From a virus, in IMG/VR virus record IMGVR_UViG_3300021368_000004, positions 1 through 64,000 of that record: 64,000 nucleotides of DNA, one strand, 5' to 3'. How positions within the stretch are numbered: position 1 is the first letter of the stretch; each line of letters begins with the position of its first letter. Below, piece by piece: positions 8,679-18,571 of the stretch. The notes under the pieces were generated by a model, which did not search any database, was not told where the DNA came from, and was given only the letters and a program-made list of their open reading frames with translations. Both the position numbers and the translations under genes were made by a program.

Positions 8679-9145
8679 TGTGCTATCTCCATTAATATAA
8701 AATGGTTTTGAGTATTGTCGCCGTTAATATGGACACTATTACCATTACTAGATTTAAACTGCATTTTATATTCAGTAGCAGAAGTTGTACTAGGTTCATC
8801 GACATATACTATATGAACATTTTGATATCCATTAGCATTAGTATAATCTTGAGTTGATCCTTGATGATCACCTATTATAGTTCCCGCTCTATTGATAGCA
8901 AACATAGCAGAAGTATTAGATGATGCCTTATAAACTTCATACATATTTGCAATAACCATTATTTTACTAGAAGTTGATTTTGGAGTAATTGTCAAAGTCA
9001 TATCTGTATCAACTAAAGAAGTTGATGTTGTGCTTCTACCGTTATCTGTTCTCATTGATAATACTTGAATAACATGACCCGGAATATGTACAGTATTAGC
9101 TGTTGTCTTTCCTACTAAATTATCTACTGTTAATATTGAAGCCAT
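8675..9145 (-). CDS. Small tail fiber of the PGH-IQ / TPKSTSSKI family (paralogue 3)
   Basis: 156 residues: MASILTVDNLVGKT, HIPGHVIQVLSM, LTITPKSTSSKIMVIANM, YVDEPSTTSATEYKMQFKS, ending LMEIAQ. The E/DSP-TTSATxY segment is shared with 6015 and 9606. It sits in the tandem series and overlaps the next gene (8202) by ATGA with an embedded Shine-Dalgarno. Its start abuts the gene at 9145. Predicted fiber; specificity unknown. Confidence 0.7.
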   Translation of the reverse strand: MASILTVDNLVGKTTANTVHIPGHVIQVLSMRTDNGRSTTSTSLVDTDMTLTITPKSTSSKIMVIANMYEVYKASSNTSAMFAINRAGTIIGDHQGSTQDYTNANGYQNVHIVYVDEPSTTSATEYKMQFKSSNGNSVHINGDNTQNHFILMEIAQ

Positions 9146-9609
9146 TATACCACCGTGAATGTTCCATTGACAACTATGCTAGCGTTGACAGTTATTGGTC
9201 CTGCAACCATAGCATTTTTATTTGCGTCTATTGTTAAATTTGCATCTATGCTGTTTGTATTTATACGCACAGGTGTACTTGTCAATCCTAGAGTAGGAGC
9301 AAGTTTTTCAGGTGATATAGAATTATCTGATACCGTAGCAACGGCGTGTGATTCACTAAGAACATTTATAAAATCTATAGTATCAGCTGAATCTAATGCT
9401 TCAGCAAATGTTATAGTAGATCCATTAACTGTATATGCTGAATTAGGATTTTGTACAACACCGTTAACGGAAACAATCATTGTCTCGGCTATAAGAGTAG
9501 TTTGATTAGCACCATTATATTGTAATGTATAAGAAGTAGAACCATCTGTAAAAATAGTATCTAATTTATATGCCTTTGCGAATTGTGGTGAATTACCTAA
9601 AGTGCTCAT
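9145..9609 (-). CDS. Short tail fiber/adaptor with one 'NGVVQ' beta module
   Basis: 154 residues from the ATG at 9609. The reading frame could extend to 9639, but 9609 gives the ATGA overlap with the stop of 9606 and a GGAGATAG site just before it. The N-terminus MSTLGNSPQFAKAYKLD is followed by one beta module (MIVSVNGVVQNPNSAYTVNG ... ADTIDFINV) and a SPEKLAP linker. It ends in a short beta cap (ITVNASIVVNGTFTVV) like 6588. Probably an attachment or shaft piece for a neighbouring fiber. Confidence 0.65.
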   Translation of the reverse strand: MSTLGNSPQFAKAYKLDTIFTDGSTSYTLQYNGANQTTLIAETMIVSVNGVVQNPNSAYTVNGSTITFAEALDSADTIDFINVLSESHAVATVSDNSISPEKLAPTLGLTSTPVRINTNSIDANLTIDANKNAMVAGPITVNASIVVNGTFTVV

Positions 9610-10154
9610 TGTGCTATCTCCATTAATGTAATTGTACATCCACCTGTATTATAAAAATTATAATTACCAGCCCAGGCTGAAGTAGTACCTCTATTAATAT
9701 AGTAAGTTGTAGTTTCACCGCCTTGAAAACCTAATATATATGTTGTCGCGTTAGTTGTGGCAGGACTATCTAAATAATGAAATGATAATGTAGCCACATT
9801 TTCATTGCCGGTTGTTGATGCAGTACCCGTACCACCACTTGCATGAGTGTTCCCAGAACGACCAGCATCGTTACCACCAATCCATGAACTGCCTCGTTTT
9901 AAATGCCAAGAATATTCATTCGCTGTGCCAAGGCCTGAAGCTGTACCATTACAATGTACAAGTATTTTACTACTAGAAAATTTAGGTGTGATAGTAGCTT
10001 GCGCTGTAGTCATAGGTGCAAATGAACTATTATTAAAAGCTGCTGTACTAGACGTATGATACTCTCCGAATGCAACCTGAAGAACACTTCCGGCAGGCAT
10101 TTCTGTACTTGTTAGTGCAGCTTGCATATTATTTGGTATTTTACTTAATGGCAT
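9606..10154 (-). CDS. Small tail fiber of the PAGSVLQ / TPKFSSSKI family (paralogue 4)
   Basis: 182 residues: MPLSKIPNNMQAALTSTEMPAGSVLQ, then TITPKFSSSKILVHCNG, LKRGSSWIGGNDAGRSG, YLDSPATTNATTYILGFQGG, ending TLMEIAQ. This is the common marine-phage fiber head in which a PAGSVLQ strand precedes a beta-sandwich. It lies 3 bp after the large fiber at 10158 and overlaps 9145 by ATGA. Its C-terminal codons again supply the next gene's ribosome-binding site. Confidence 0.72.
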   Translation of the reverse strand: MPLSKIPNNMQAALTSTEMPAGSVLQVAFGEYHTSSTAAFNNSSFAPMTTAQATITPKFSSSKILVHCNGTASGLGTANEYSWHLKRGSSWIGGNDAGRSGNTHASGGTGTASTTGNENVATLSFHYLDSPATTNATTYILGFQGGETTTYYINRGTTSAWAGNYNFYNTGGCTITLMEIAQ

Positions 10155-10157
10155 TTT

Positions 10158-11450
10158 CTATAACTCCGCATCAAACGCTAACCAAGCGCTATATGTTCCA
10201 TTGTATCCAAACATTCTTGTTCCATTGCCAGAATTATTACTTCCTGCTTGTATGGAAAGCATAGGATTCTTTGTATCATTATATCCGATACCAAGCGATG
10301 TAACAGCGTTAGTATTACTATGCTGTAATGTAATTCTAAAATCCCCAACTGCAGAATATGTAACTGTAGGACTAGTTCTCATTCTAGTTGGAAGATCTAT
10401 TATAACATACCAAGCTGAGTTTGTAGCAAAGGCAGGCGCTACTCCACAATAATCTGCCAATGTATTAACATCAGTTTTACCTATTCTATAATAGTAATAA
10501 TAACATCTTTGCAATTCTTCTTCATATGATCTATGCTCAAACGCTGTTGCTATTTCTCCTCTTTCAAATTGAGGTAAAGCACATTCAAGGTATTCGCCAG
10601 TAGAAAAGTCACCAGATCCACCACTCGCAAATCCTGGTTGTATTTGCATTGGAGAATTTACATTAAGAGAAGGCCCTGCAGTAAATGTATGAGTCATATA
10701 ATGCCATTGCCCATCAGCTGGTACTGATTCACCTGATAAGAAACAAGAAGTAGAATCACAAAATCTTAATTGCTGTCCTGATTTATTTGTTCTAATCCAT
10801 GCAGACATAGTAAACTTTTGATTTTCATATTCAGTCTTTGTTTGAACTTTTTGGTATGGATGTAAAAAACCAGCAGTACCACCAGCTACTGTTTTTAGAC
10901 TCTTACATTTCACACCATTAGGAAGCGTTACATCATTAATGCTAATAGTAGCAGTTGCACCATTAGCATAACTAAGCCACCCATCTCTAATAAATGTTGC
11001 TGAAGACGCAGATGACGTAACAGTTGTTAGACCACGCTGATTTACTTCAAATGATGCGTTTCGTAACATATTTCTGTTACCAAACATAACACCACCTATT
11101 TTTGCCTCTGTTATAGCTTTAGCCGCAATTTTAGGAGTAGTTACAGCATCGCCTTGTAACATTGCTGTAGTAACACTAGTATCTGCCGGTACTGCTTTTG
11201 TAAATGATCGACTCTGATAAATTACGTAAAAACTATCTGTATTGGCAATAGCCCCAGACATGACAATATTTTGACCAGAAAGCGTATATGCAGTAGTAGG
11301 TTCTTGTCGTACATTATTGACAAAAACTTCTAAATCATTTACATTTGTTACCGCATGATCGAGTGCATAGCTAGTACCACCATTTCCGGTAATAGTTTGC
11401 TTTTCAATCGATTGAAAACCTGCTGGTGGTTTATTGCCAAGCGTTCCCAT
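10158..11450 (-). CDS. Tail fiber with beta module and carbohydrate-binding-like head
   Basis: 430 residues. The attachment segment MGTLGNKPPAGFQSIEKQTI leads to one beta module (NVNDLEVFVNNVRQEPTTAYTLSG) and a linker (TTPKIAAKAITEAKIGGVMF). A large head begins NRNMLRNASFEVNQRG and includes FTMSAWIRTNKSGQQ and a PQFERGEIATAFEH segment. The head parallels the fiber at 2334, so the two are paralogous receptor-binding proteins with different attachment ends. It abuts the 109-residue gene at 11452. Target glycan unknown. Confidence 0.75.
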   Translation of the reverse strand: MGTLGNKPPAGFQSIEKQTITGNGGTSYALDHAVTNVNDLEVFVNNVRQEPTTAYTLSGQNIVMSGAIANTDSFYVIYQSRSFTKAVPADTSVTTAMLQGDAVTTPKIAAKAITEAKIGGVMFGNRNMLRNASFEVNQRGLTTVTSSASSATFIRDGWLSYANGATATISINDVTLPNGVKCKSLKTVAGGTAGFLHPYQKVQTKTEYENQKFTMSAWIRTNKSGQQLRFCDSTSCFLSGESVPADGQWHYMTHTFTAGPSLNVNSPMQIQPGFASGGSGDFSTGEYLECALPQFERGEIATAFEHRSYEEELQRCYYYYYRIGKTDVNTLADYCGVAPAFATNSAWYVIIDLPTRMRTSPTVTYSAVGDFRITLQHSNTNAVTSLGIGYNDTKNPMLSIQAGSNNSGNGTRMFGYNGTYSAWLAFDAEL

Positions 11451-11451
11451 T

Positions 11452-11781
11452 TTATGTTTGCTCCACTATAGACATAATAACATCTACAGAAGTTGCTGCA
11501 GTGCTTTTTGCTTTTACTATATCTCCGGGTTCTAGTATTACTTTTTGCTCTCCACCCATGGGTACAAGCGTACCACCCGGAGCAATTGTACCATTCTTAA
11601 TGATATGATAATCATTGCTCGAAGATGTAATGTAGATATCTAAATTTACATTAGCGTTCGATAAAACATTTGCGGCAGTCATTCCAATAATGATTGTCTT
11701 TGTAGCTGCTGGACACGTGTATAGTGTAACAGCGGAAGTCCCTACGTTTTGTGCAAGTTCGTTTTTAAGTGTATTGGGCAT
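11452..11781 (-). CDS. Small virion structural protein (109 aa)
   Basis: 109 residues, MPNTLKNELAQNVGTSAV start, then ATKTIIIGMTAANVLSNANVNLDIYI and PMGGEQKVILEPGDIVKAKS, a compact beta barrel pattern. Proteins with the 'VNLDIYIT ... PGDIVKAKS' layout recur in tail modules of T4-like marine phages, but I know of no assigned role. Position between fibers suggests a minor tail or fiber-network component. Conservative call. Confidence 0.6.
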   Translation of the reverse strand: MPNTLKNELAQNVGTSAVTLYTCPAATKTIIIGMTAANVLSNANVNLDIYITSSSNDYHIIKNGTIAPGGTLVPMGGEQKVILEPGDIVKAKSTAATSVDVIMSIVEQT

Positions 11782-11783
11782 TT

Positions 11784-11927
11784 TTAACCCCCAAAGATAA
11801 GTGCGTTGAGAAGACTTTCATCTCCAATTTTTACTTCCAGACCTGCTTCTTCCGAATCCCTCAAATTGTCTATATGTTGTTCAGCATGGGTATGGAAGTT
11901 AGTTCCTCTAATTTGCGTAAGTGGCAT
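11784..11927 (-). CDS. Very small tail-region protein (47 aa)
   Basis: Reading frame of 47 codons plus stop, translated by eye: MPLTQIRGTNFHTHAEQH at the N-terminus, then an acidic helix (IDNLRDSEEAGLE) and a LLNALIFGG end. The start at 11927 lies two bases after the giant-fiber gene and the stop lies just before the gene at 11452, so it fills an otherwise empty 146-base gap. No family recognised. It may be a small adaptor; the main support is tight packing and plausible composition. Confidence 0.5.
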   Translation of the reverse strand: MPLTQIRGTNFHTHAEQHIDNLRDSEEAGLEVKIGDESLLNALIFGG

Positions 11928-11929
11928 TT

Positions 11930-14900
11930 CTAAGCTCCAATTGTTATTCTTTGTGTTTTTATAGTTGTGTTATTTAGACTCGGTGTTACAAGTAATCTTA
12001 CATTTCCTGAATTTATATCAGCATCAAATTCACCAAGTGAGGAATCTGATGTTACATGATTATATTGTGTCATGAAAACAGTTGTGCCATTATGAGTTAA
12101 CAGTACTTCTGTTGCATGATATTTATTATCTGAATCGATTGCAAGCTCGATAAGATATTTAGATGTTCTATGAGTTGTTGCGCTATATGTATCTGCTACA
12201 TATTGAGTGGATGCTGTACCAATACTCGCTGATCCTGGAGTTAATCCTACGTCAACTAGAGATGCTTTACTAAATGATGATATAACAATCGTATCGTTTG
12301 AGTCGGCATTGTAATCTGCTAGTACTGTTACCGATGTACCATTTGTTGCCGTAAAGTCAAGTCCAGGAGTTAATCTAGAACCGTTAAAGAATACTTCTAG
12401 TTTATCGACATCATAAGAAAGTACATCTCCATTTATATCAGAACCTGAAAATACCAGAGATTCAGGATTTGGCTGATAGATATAATCTTTATGATCTCTT
12501 AATTCTACATTAGTAGATCGTACTACTCTTGTTTCAATAACGTCACCATTTTCAGGTGCGGCAGATAAAGTAAGAACTGAACCAGCTACTGAATATGCAT
12601 CAACATGCTGTGATACACCATTTATCGTTACAAATACATTCTGATCTGCTGTAGGTTCACTAGATAAAGTAAAGGCAGTTGTTGAACTATCACCATTAAA
12701 AGTATTTACTACAACATCAGTGTTTACATTGGAGCTACCACCTCCGCCTCCGCCACCAGAAATTGTAATAGTCTTAGTTCCACCAGTACCGCTTGCCGTT
12801 ACACCCGAACCAACAAAGTTAAGCGTTGTTGCAGCCGTTGAGAGTGAGCTGCCTTCGTCTTGAACTGTAATAGCTGAACCGCCACCACCAGCTCCTTCAC
12901 GAGCTTGAACATATGCTGAGTCTACGGTGTTTTGTATAAGAGTTATTGTTGCGGCTGAATCAACTGTACCGCCACCGCCACCGCCACCTGTAATATCAGT
13001 AAGTAGTGCAATAGTTCCACTAGAATCTGGCAAGTTTATTACATTATCCTTAGTTGGATTAACTGCCTGAATTTTAGTTTCATTGTTATTTGCCGAATCA
13101 CCTTCAAAAGCAATACTAGTAATACTATTAATGTTTTGATCAAGTTCTAAGGTAACATTATTTGCTGCAATGCCAGCATTGATTTGACCAGTAGTTCCTA
13201 AGAAAGTTAATGTTTCTGTTGTAGGATTAAATGTATGTGAACCAGTATTACCGGCTAATCCAAATGTTCCATCACCTTCTCTTGCTTGAACATATGCACT
13301 ATCAACTAGCTGAGTTATTAGAGCAGAATCCATAAATGTATCTGTAATACCATAACCAGCTAATGTAGTTGGTTTACCGGTAATATCTGCCCATGCACCA
13401 CTAAATAATTCACTTTGATTTGCTAGTGGTATCCAGTTACCACCATGAGCAAAATAACCTCTACCAGTTGCGTGAACGTGTGCAAACATACCATGATATG
13501 TCGAGGCACTTGGTAAATCACCGGTTGTAGCATAAACATTAGAGTATGTAATTGTCTTTGAGCCAAAGTCTATATTGTCTAGGCCGATACGTGTTCGAGC
13601 TTGAATATAAGCCGAGTCAATCATATTAGTTGCTTCGGCAGAATCTAGTAACTGATCAAAGTTAAGTTGTCGTGCTTGAACATATGCAGAGTCAATTAAA
13701 GATATTGCCTCGGCCGAATCAAGAAAGGATGTCGTATCTAATCGTGCATTGACCCATGCAGAGTCGACTGTATTACCCGCTAATGTAAGTGAACCATCAA
13801 CGCTTAATCCAACGCCATTTAATAATTGTAATTCATTTGATTTTTGTCTACTAACAATAGTAAACGAACCGTTACCCTTGATGGCAGTTTCTATTAAACC
13901 ATCTTCAGTACCATTTGTAGCATCACTAATTTTACCAGTGACTTTTGCGTATACCTCATCACCTGGTCCGTCTTGCCTACCTTTAAACTGAATCTGACCT
14001 ATATAATCTGCATCAGCAGGAGAAGCACTGTTACGATATAAAATTAATTCTGGACCAGCTGCTGAACCTGCATCTGTTGAAGTAATTGTAAGAGTATTTT
14101 CAAGCTCTTTAGCTCTTAGTACAACGTGAGCACTATCAATCAGATTTATAGCTTCTGCGGAATCTAAGAATAAAGCAGAATTTAATCTAGCATTGACGTA
14201 TGCGGAGTCAATTAGATCTATCGCTTCTGCAGAATCTAAGAATGAAGTTGTATCTAATCTAGCATTTACCCAAGCCGAATCAACAAGTTCGTTATTCAGT
14301 CTTAATTTAGTAACCGACGCAGAATCTGCAATCAAACTACCAGTTACAGTTACACCTAATGCAGTGGTTGCTAATTTTGCTGAGTTCTCAAATAAAAGTG
14401 TAGCAATACCGTTTGAGGCAGAAAAGGCTGTCTGTGACGATCCAGCATCTTGTATTCTAACAGTGCTACCTTGTAACACGAGACTGCCTGTGGTGCTTTT
14501 GACCAAACCGTTTGTGCCACTGTGACTAATCTCCATATCATTGTCAGTACCAAATATCGCTTTTTCATTATCTAGATATTGTACAGTCTTAACATAATTT
14601 GAATCAGCTACATCTAATATAACCGAAGAGTCTATTAGATGTGTATTAACATTAGAAACATCTACCTTTACTTCAGCACCTGTTGTGTGATTTGTAAACC
14701 TAGCAGCACCGTTGTGCTCAGACATAACAATGTTACCAAAAGTAACTGAAGTACCTGAAAGATATAGATCTCTAAATCGTCTTGTTGAGTCACCTAAATC
14801 ATATATTTCAGTTGTAATAGGTATTAGATGCTGGTCTAGATTACCAAACATTGAGTCTAGTATGTTATGAGCTTCAGCAGAATCTAAGAATAATGTATCG

Positions 14901-15388
14901 TCTAATCGTGCATTTACGTATGCGCTATCAACTAAGTTAATTACTTCAGCTGAATCCATGAATAGAGTATCATCTAGTCGTGCATTTACATAGGCCGAAT
15001 CTACTAATTGAATAGCTTCAGCCGAATCTAAAAATAAACTAGTATCCAATCTGGCATTAACATACGCAGAGTCTACTAAGTTAATCGCTTCTGATGAGTC
15101 TAAGAATAACGATCGATCTAATCTAGCGTTGACATAAGCCGAGTCAACGAGATTGATTGCTTCTGCAGAATCTAAATAATCACTATTAATCCTATCATTA
15201 ATATAAGCACTATCGATCATGCTTACGGTTTGACCGGAATCTAAAAATTGTGCTATAGCATTAGAAGAATTTTTATAATATAATTTACCATCAGCAAAGT
15301 TAATTGCCAATTCGCCGTGTTCTAAATCACTCGGTGAAGGATCACTACCTCCGACACCTTTCCTTTTTAGCTTAATTATAGTCGTCAT
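11930..15388 (-). CDS. Giant tail fiber with DSAYVNAR repeats
   Basis: 1,152 residues. The N-terminus (MTTIIKLKRKGVGG ... LEHGELAINFADGKLYYK) is the usual attachment domain of large marine phage fibers. Residues about 72-180 are tandem 24-residue units (LDSAEAINLVDSAYVNARLD). Related units recur at about 360-430, 540-590, 710 and 830. Poly-Gly hinges (GGGGGG) separate later domains. Two NGV/NGS beta modules lie near the C-terminus (VFVTINGVSQHVDAYSV and VFFNGSRLTPGLDFTATNG). The start at 15388 has AAGGAAG upstream. Probably a long shaft; the regular repeats suggest a trimeric fibrous structure. Confidence 0.8.
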   Translation of the reverse strand: MTTIIKLKRKGVGGSDPSPSDLEHGELAINFADGKLYYKNSSNAIAQFLDSGQTVSMIDSAYINDRINSDYLDSAEAINLVDSAYVNARLDRSLFLDSSEAINLVDSAYVNARLDTSLFLDSAEAIQLVDSAYVNARLDDTLFMDSAEVINLVDSAYVNARLDDTLFLDSAEAHNILDSMFGNLDQHLIPITTEIYDLGDSTRRFRDLYLSGTSVTFGNIVMSEHNGAARFTNHTTGAEVKVDVSNVNTHLIDSSVILDVADSNYVKTVQYLDNEKAIFGTDNDMEISHSGTNGLVKSTTGSLVLQGSTVRIQDAGSSQTAFSASNGIATLLFENSAKLATTALGVTVTGSLIADSASVTKLRLNNELVDSAWVNARLDTTSFLDSAEAIDLIDSAYVNARLNSALFLDSAEAINLIDSAHVVLRAKELENTLTITSTDAGSAAGPELILYRNSASPADADYIGQIQFKGRQDGPGDEVYAKVTGKISDATNGTEDGLIETAIKGNGSFTIVSRQKSNELQLLNGVGLSVDGSLTLAGNTVDSAWVNARLDTTSFLDSAEAISLIDSAYVQARQLNFDQLLDSAEATNMIDSAYIQARTRIGLDNIDFGSKTITYSNVYATTGDLPSASTYHGMFAHVHATGRGYFAHGGNWIPLANQSELFSGAWADITGKPTTLAGYGITDTFMDSALITQLVDSAYVQAREGDGTFGLAGNTGSHTFNPTTETLTFLGTTGQINAGIAANNVTLELDQNINSITSIAFEGDSANNNETKIQAVNPTKDNVINLPDSSGTIALLTDITGGGGGGGTVDSAATITLIQNTVDSAYVQAREGAGGGGSAITVQDEGSSLSTAATTLNFVGSGVTASGTGGTKTITISGGGGGGGSSNVNTDVVVNTFNGDSSTTAFTLSSEPTADQNVFVTINGVSQHVDAYSVAGSVLTLSAAPENGDVIETRVVRSTNVELRDHKDYIYQPNPESLVFSGSDINGDVLSYDVDKLEVFFNGSRLTPGLDFTATNGTSVTVLADYNADSNDTIVISSFSKASLVDVGLTPGSASIGTASTQYVADTYSATTHRTSKYLIELAIDSDNKYHATEVLLTHNGTTVFMTQYNHVTSDSSLGEFDADINSGNVRLLVTPSLNNTTIKTQRITIGA
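14849..15175 (-). repeat. 72-bp tandem coding repeats (DSAEAINLVDSAYVNARL)
   Basis: About 4.5 in-frame units of 24 residues within the giant fiber, starting at residues 72, 96, 120, 144 and 168. The protein repeat is near-identical while the codons differ between units (for example tctaatcgtgc, tctagtcgtgc and ccaatctggc on the plus strand). This indicates old, selected repeats rather than a fresh duplication. Confidence 0.8.
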
Positions 15389-15412
15389 AATTCTTCCTTA
15401 AAACACTATTTA

Positions 15413-18400
15413 TTAGTACGTTCCGCCGTCTAAAACCGTAACGGCGACGTGCCCAGCAGTGACAGAGAAGTTAGCGGAATCAAATGATGATACACCAACT
15501 TGACTTTTTGTTGCGTTTATTGCTTTCCATGTCATTGAATTTTGTACATCATCATATGTTAATGTCAATGCAGCATTCGAGTCAACACCGAAAAAGTTAT
15601 CTAAATGATCTTCTACGACTTCTCTTAATGCAACTCCGTTTAAGAATACGGCACTATCAAGTGATGAAAACGGAATATCTAATGGTAAGTTCGGATCCCA
15701 TCTATCTGTAGCAGCGTCAAATATAAATTTTGGTTTTGTACCAGAATATTGTGCACCACCAACCGTAATACCTGCACCGTCTGCGACTGATGAATTAGCT
15801 GCTGAATCTGCAAGAACAAGGTTCTTATCATTTAAAGATACAACTGAGCTATTAACAACTGTCTCAGTACCTTGTACGATAAGATTACCGCGTACAACTA
15901 AATCACCTGAATCACCGACTGGAAATGGATCAATGAATAATTGATTTGAACTATCAGTTGATGATATTGTATTACCGTCGATCTTAACATTATCTACTGT
16001 AAGTGAAGTTAAACCTAATACATCTGAATCTAAATGAACTGTGACTACATTATCTTCAACTCTTGTATTAACGTTAAATCCACCTGCAACTTGTATAGAT
16101 GAATCAAGAAGAGCAACATCACCCGTACCCGCATCAGCACCTATATTCAACGTTGTTGCTAATGGTACAGTACCAACAGAATCAATAAGACCAGATGTAT
16201 TAATTGTAAGAACAGGTATTGCAGTTTGTGATCCGTATACAGCAGAATCTACAACTTGTGGCCTATTGAAATGACCAGCATAAACTGTACCAAATCTAGC
16301 AGTTGATGCACCTAGATCTCTTCGATATCCCTGATTATATAAACTATTTCCACGGCCAAGTGCAGGTACAACATTACCGTCTAAACTAATATTACCAACA
16401 CCTGATAATCCACCAAAGCCACTTCTAAAATCATATGCAGGATCATAAGCAATAAGTGTAATATTTTTTGCAGCAAATTCTGCTTCTGTCGTATGACTGT
16501 CCGCAAGCATCTCAAAATAATGGTCAGTAGTATCATGACGCATTGTTGTTCTACCAGGAACAGGATTACCGTTCCATGTATAACCATTACCAAATACTAA
16601 GTTCTCATTATTATAAAATATTACGCTATCTTCAACATCAATACCATGGCCTGATTTACTGGATAGTTTATCAAACTTTGCAGAGTCAGCTGATAATCCA
16701 CCAGACGTTGCTTGAATATTATTAGCATGCAACGTACCAGAAAAATATCCATCTCTAAATGTATAATAATTAGTAGCAGGTACTAACCCAAGAGAATCAC
16801 CAATATCAAATAATTCGCCAGGAACATATCTAGGTACTACACTACCTTGTACAGCAATTTGTTTAAATCCAGCATTAGCAGTTGAGTTTAACCATATATT
16901 AGTTGAAGTTAAACTAATACCCGTACCAAAGTTGCTTAGTATCATCCAATTGTCAGTTGACTCTTTACCAATGAGTGCATGCGCTGGACTATCGCCAAAA
17001 TAGATAAATTTATCTTTTGGCATCCTTTGGTCGACTTCAACATGTATCTGACTATCTGCGGTATTGAACCGCATCATATCAGCAGTCGCAGCACCTAAGC
17101 TTGTCATAGCGGTAACTGTTAATGCGCTATCAGCGTTATCTCTAATATTAATATGGCTTTGTCCACCAAAAAATCCAAGATCATTGTATAAATTAGTTGA
17201 CTGAAATGGTATAGCCCAACTACCAAAAGATGTAGTACCAACCGTTTCGCCTTTAATTAAACCAGCCTTAAGACCGACATTAGTTAGATCTAATTTGTGA
17301 TTTCCTTGAGCCGAACTGTAACCGTATCTTGTACCGATTGTAATAGTACCGCCGCTATCAGTATTCGGCGCAATAGTCATATTCTGACCAGTACGGCTGT
17401 ATATTGCATCAAATCGTGCAGAGTCAGCTTTTAAAGTACCATAAGTACCAGAATCAGCTTCTACAATTTCAGCTACAACAGTTCCACCTGAATCAACTGA
17501 AATTTCAAATAAGCCGTCCGTATAATCTGCAACACCTAGTTGACTATGAGTTGGCCCTGTCATAGTAACTTTTATACCAGCACCACCTTTTATTACTAAA
17601 TCATTTTGCTCTGTAAATAGTTTATGTTCTGTAGGGCTATTACCTGTTATATCATCTTTAATAGTTAATTCAGCTACATTATTTGTTTGATCAATATGTT
17701 TAACAATACCAAAATCATCTACTGAAATACGAGCATTTGAAGTACCGCCGCCGTAAGTATATAAACCAGGATGACTAGCACCTTTACTAGCAAGATGAGT
17801 AACTTGATGAGTACTATCTAATCGTATATCGATTCCGCTGTCTACTACTTTTGTAATAATACTATTTGAACCAGAAAAGTTAAATACATCACTTAGTAAA
17901 TTTACTGAATCTGCTAATCCACTATCAGCACTTATATTAAGTGTGACTGATGCCGGAGCTGTACCGATACTGTCTATTCTACCAAAGTCATCTACTGTTA
18001 TTATAGGAACAGCAGTTGTAGCACCGTACGTACCGGCTACAACTCCAGACGAATCTAGACTGATTAATAAATTGTTGTTTGTAATTTTTGTGTGAATCTC
18101 ACCGGCTTGACCTTGAAAGTTTAAACCAGAGTCTGCAAGGTTCACTGAGTCTGAACCAGAATCACCTGTAAAGAGAATACCTTGTAATTGATTTAAATTA
18201 TCTACGTATCTCTTTGTTGCCACACCCGAAGAATCGGTAGGATCAACAAGACCAGAAATTTTGTTTGTTGCACCATCTATTACGATATTACCTGATAAAA
18301 GCTGGTCTATCTTTTTATCAGAATCTACAAGGATTGCACTAGAAGCTGTAAGCGTACCCTTGACGTGATCCATCATATCTGTAAAATATGAACCACCGAT

Positions 18401-18571
18401 AACTGTAATAGCAGTTGCACCACCGACACCGTTATCACCTGTACCAATGAATAATCTATCACCCGCGTTACCTTGGGTGCCTGTACCGTAAGCGTATGCT
18501 AATTCTGCTGTTTTAAGTGATGATGGAGCTAAAATACCAGAGGAACGTTTAATTCTAATAATACTTGCCAT
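15413..18571 (-). CDS. Giant tail fiber / proximal fiber protein
   Basis: 1,052 residues. The N-terminus (MASIIRIKRSSGILAPSSLKTAELAYAYG ... DRLFIGTGD) is the same attachment type as the fiber at 11930. The body contains many beta segments joined by Asp-Ser-Ala stretches (ADSARFDAIYSR, ADSAKFDKLSSK), VSVDDFGR-type turns and a late SLNDKNLVLADSAANSS module typical of large marine myophage fibers. The start at 18571 follows GGAGGTGA, formed by the last codons (Gly-Gly-Asp) of the upstream gene. Likely a shaft or hinge protein. Confidence 0.78.
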   Translation of the reverse strand: MASIIRIKRSSGILAPSSLKTAELAYAYGTGTQGNAGDRLFIGTGDNGVGGATAITVIGGSYFTDMMDHVKGTLTASSAILVDSDKKIDQLLSGNIVIDGATNKISGLVDPTDSSGVATKRYVDNLNQLQGILFTGDSGSDSVNLADSGLNFQGQAGEIHTKITNNNLLISLDSSGVVAGTYGATTAVPIITVDDFGRIDSIGTAPASVTLNISADSGLADSVNLLSDVFNFSGSNSIITKVVDSGIDIRLDSTHQVTHLASKGASHPGLYTYGGGTSNARISVDDFGIVKHIDQTNNVAELTIKDDITGNSPTEHKLFTEQNDLVIKGGAGIKVTMTGPTHSQLGVADYTDGLFEISVDSGGTVVAEIVEADSGTYGTLKADSARFDAIYSRTGQNMTIAPNTDSGGTITIGTRYGYSSAQGNHKLDLTNVGLKAGLIKGETVGTTSFGSWAIPFQSTNLYNDLGFFGGQSHINIRDNADSALTVTAMTSLGAATADMMRFNTADSQIHVEVDQRMPKDKFIYFGDSPAHALIGKESTDNWMILSNFGTGISLTSTNIWLNSTANAGFKQIAVQGSVVPRYVPGELFDIGDSLGLVPATNYYTFRDGYFSGTLHANNIQATSGGLSADSAKFDKLSSKSGHGIDVEDSVIFYNNENLVFGNGYTWNGNPVPGRTTMRHDTTDHYFEMLADSHTTEAEFAAKNITLIAYDPAYDFRSGFGGLSGVGNISLDGNVVPALGRGNSLYNQGYRRDLGASTARFGTVYAGHFNRPQVVDSAVYGSQTAIPVLTINTSGLIDSVGTVPLATTLNIGADAGTGDVALLDSSIQVAGGFNVNTRVEDNVVTVHLDSDVLGLTSLTVDNVKIDGNTISSTDSSNQLFIDPFPVGDSGDLVVRGNLIVQGTETVVNSSVVSLNDKNLVLADSAANSSVADGAGITVGGAQYSGTKPKFIFDAATDRWDPNLPLDIPFSSLDSAVFLNGVALREVVEDHLDNFFGVDSNAALTLTYDDVQNSMTWKAINATKSQVGVSSFDSANFSVTAGHVAVTVLDGGTY

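Noticed and set aside
9258-9265. TATAAATA on the minus strand inside gene 9145
   Set aside because: It is 113 bases from the next start and in the middle of a coding frame. Chance is likely.
13749-14525. Plus-strand open frames within the giant fiber (for example at 13749 and 14193)
   Set aside because: They are antisense shadows of repetitive DSA coding, with no ribosome sites and no plausible protein features.
15405-15412. AATAAATA near the end of gene 15413
   Set aside because: The first base differs from the strict late box; not called a promoter although its place before 15388 fits.
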